Shown: in pieces, positions 63,309-64,000 of the stretch
Layout: every line of letters starts with the position of its first letter
Position numbering within the stretch: position 1 is the first letter of the stretch
DNA from: Sinonovacula constricta
Lineage: Eukaryota > Mollusca > Bivalvia > Cardiida > Solecurtidae
DNA: 64,000 bases
Assembly (NCBI GenBank): GCA_007844125.1
Contig: CM017567.1
Location: 2,847,660-2,911,659 of the forward strand
Direction of reading: 5' to 3'
Translations under genes and position numbers: made by a program
The notes under the pieces: model-generated
Databases searched by the model: none
Told to the model about the DNA's origin: nothing
The model's input: only the letters and a program-made list of their open reading frames with translations

Positions 63309-64000
63309 CAATTTCATATGTTTTTAATTTATATGAAGATGAACACTATTCTTAAAGCATCATTTAAATCACTTACGGCTTGGTGTTAATCTTAATGGTA
63401 GGTTTGATTTAATTGCATATGGTAACAATGTGTTTTTCCATTATCCTTGATTGTTGTTTCATTAATAACTGAACTTATCTAAATTTGTGTAAAATTTAAC
63501 TTAATATGAAATTGACAGATGCTAATAAGTATTTCGTCCTTAAACTGGTGCGCAGTCTTGCCTTTCCCTAATTTAAGTAATTAATTTAAATAGTAGATGT
63601 GTTTTTATTACAGATTTATTTCTTGTTTAACTTCAATTGAAACTTAAATGATACTTTAGCTGATTTCTTGACATTTAAGCTAAATACGAAATTATTTTCA
63701 AATAAAAATAAGTTAAAAGTCAGTTGTTGAAATATTTTTTTAAACATAGACTAAATATATAACACTTACTTATGTTTTAAATACCTTATTTATCTAAGAA
63801 GTGTTTTGTGTACAAGTTTTTTCAGGTCTGTAGATAAATGGGCAAATTAAAAATCAAGGTTTACAATTTATACAAAGTCTCGCATTGGATATGTTTTTTA
63901 ACAGCGACACATGCGTATTGTGTTGTAATTGCTATTAATGTAAACTATACACTTCTTACACAAATTGTACTCTTGATAGACATTGAAAGTGAGAGATAAA

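Overview
The window looks like nuclear DNA of a bivalve-type mollusc. It is AT-rich, its genes are split by phase-consistent introns of 77 bp to 8 kb, and it holds decayed non-LTR retrotransposons, (TAC)n, (TAA)n, (CA)n and (TA)n microsatellites, and several satellite-like arrays. The species is an inference; no marker gene names it.

Most long open frames here are noise. The real genes appear only when exons are joined by splice site and phase. I reconstructed three genes and one decayed gene. (1) Plus strand, 9780-22537: a 321-residue single-pass receptor with a signal peptide, six 30-residue cysteine-rich repeats, a membrane segment and a short tail ending in a spaced YxxL pair of ITAM type. 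(2) Plus strand, 31187-35120: a 326-residue membrane protein with a chitin-binding (peritrophin)-like ectodomain and a Ser/Thr/Lys-rich tail carrying tyrosines. (3) Minus strand, 54878-37929: a complete 20-exon, 1068-residue receptor protein tyrosine phosphatase. It has a cysteine-rich ectodomain, Ser/Thr stalk, membrane segment, intact D1 catalytic domain, degenerate D2 domain, and a tail with the same tyrosine motif repeated three times. (4) Minus strand, 63575-59886: a decayed tandem copy of the phosphatase D2 exons.

Layout: 1-9.7 kb is gene-poor with two tandem arrays (44 bp and 45 bp units). 9.8-22.5 kb is the ITAM-like receptor, whose first intron holds a decayed LINE and whose fourth intron is made almost wholly of repeats. 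23-29.5 kb is repeat-rich (a ~200 bp satellite, a fold-back region, microsatellites). 31.2-35.1 kb is the chitin-binding-like receptor. 37.9-54.9 kb is the phosphatase, convergent with it. 55-64 kb is intergenic sequence plus the pseudogene.

The main inference is a cell-surface tyrosine-signalling cluster. Genes 1 and 3 share a phase-1 signal exon, a large phase-1/phase-1 exon of furin/EGF-like CxxC repeats, and similar Ile/Gly/Ala-rich membrane segments, but have opposite kinds of tail: one phosphorylation-dependent (ITAM-like), one phosphatase. This resembles paired activating/inhibitory receptors of vertebrate immunity. Function is not shown by the sequence alone.
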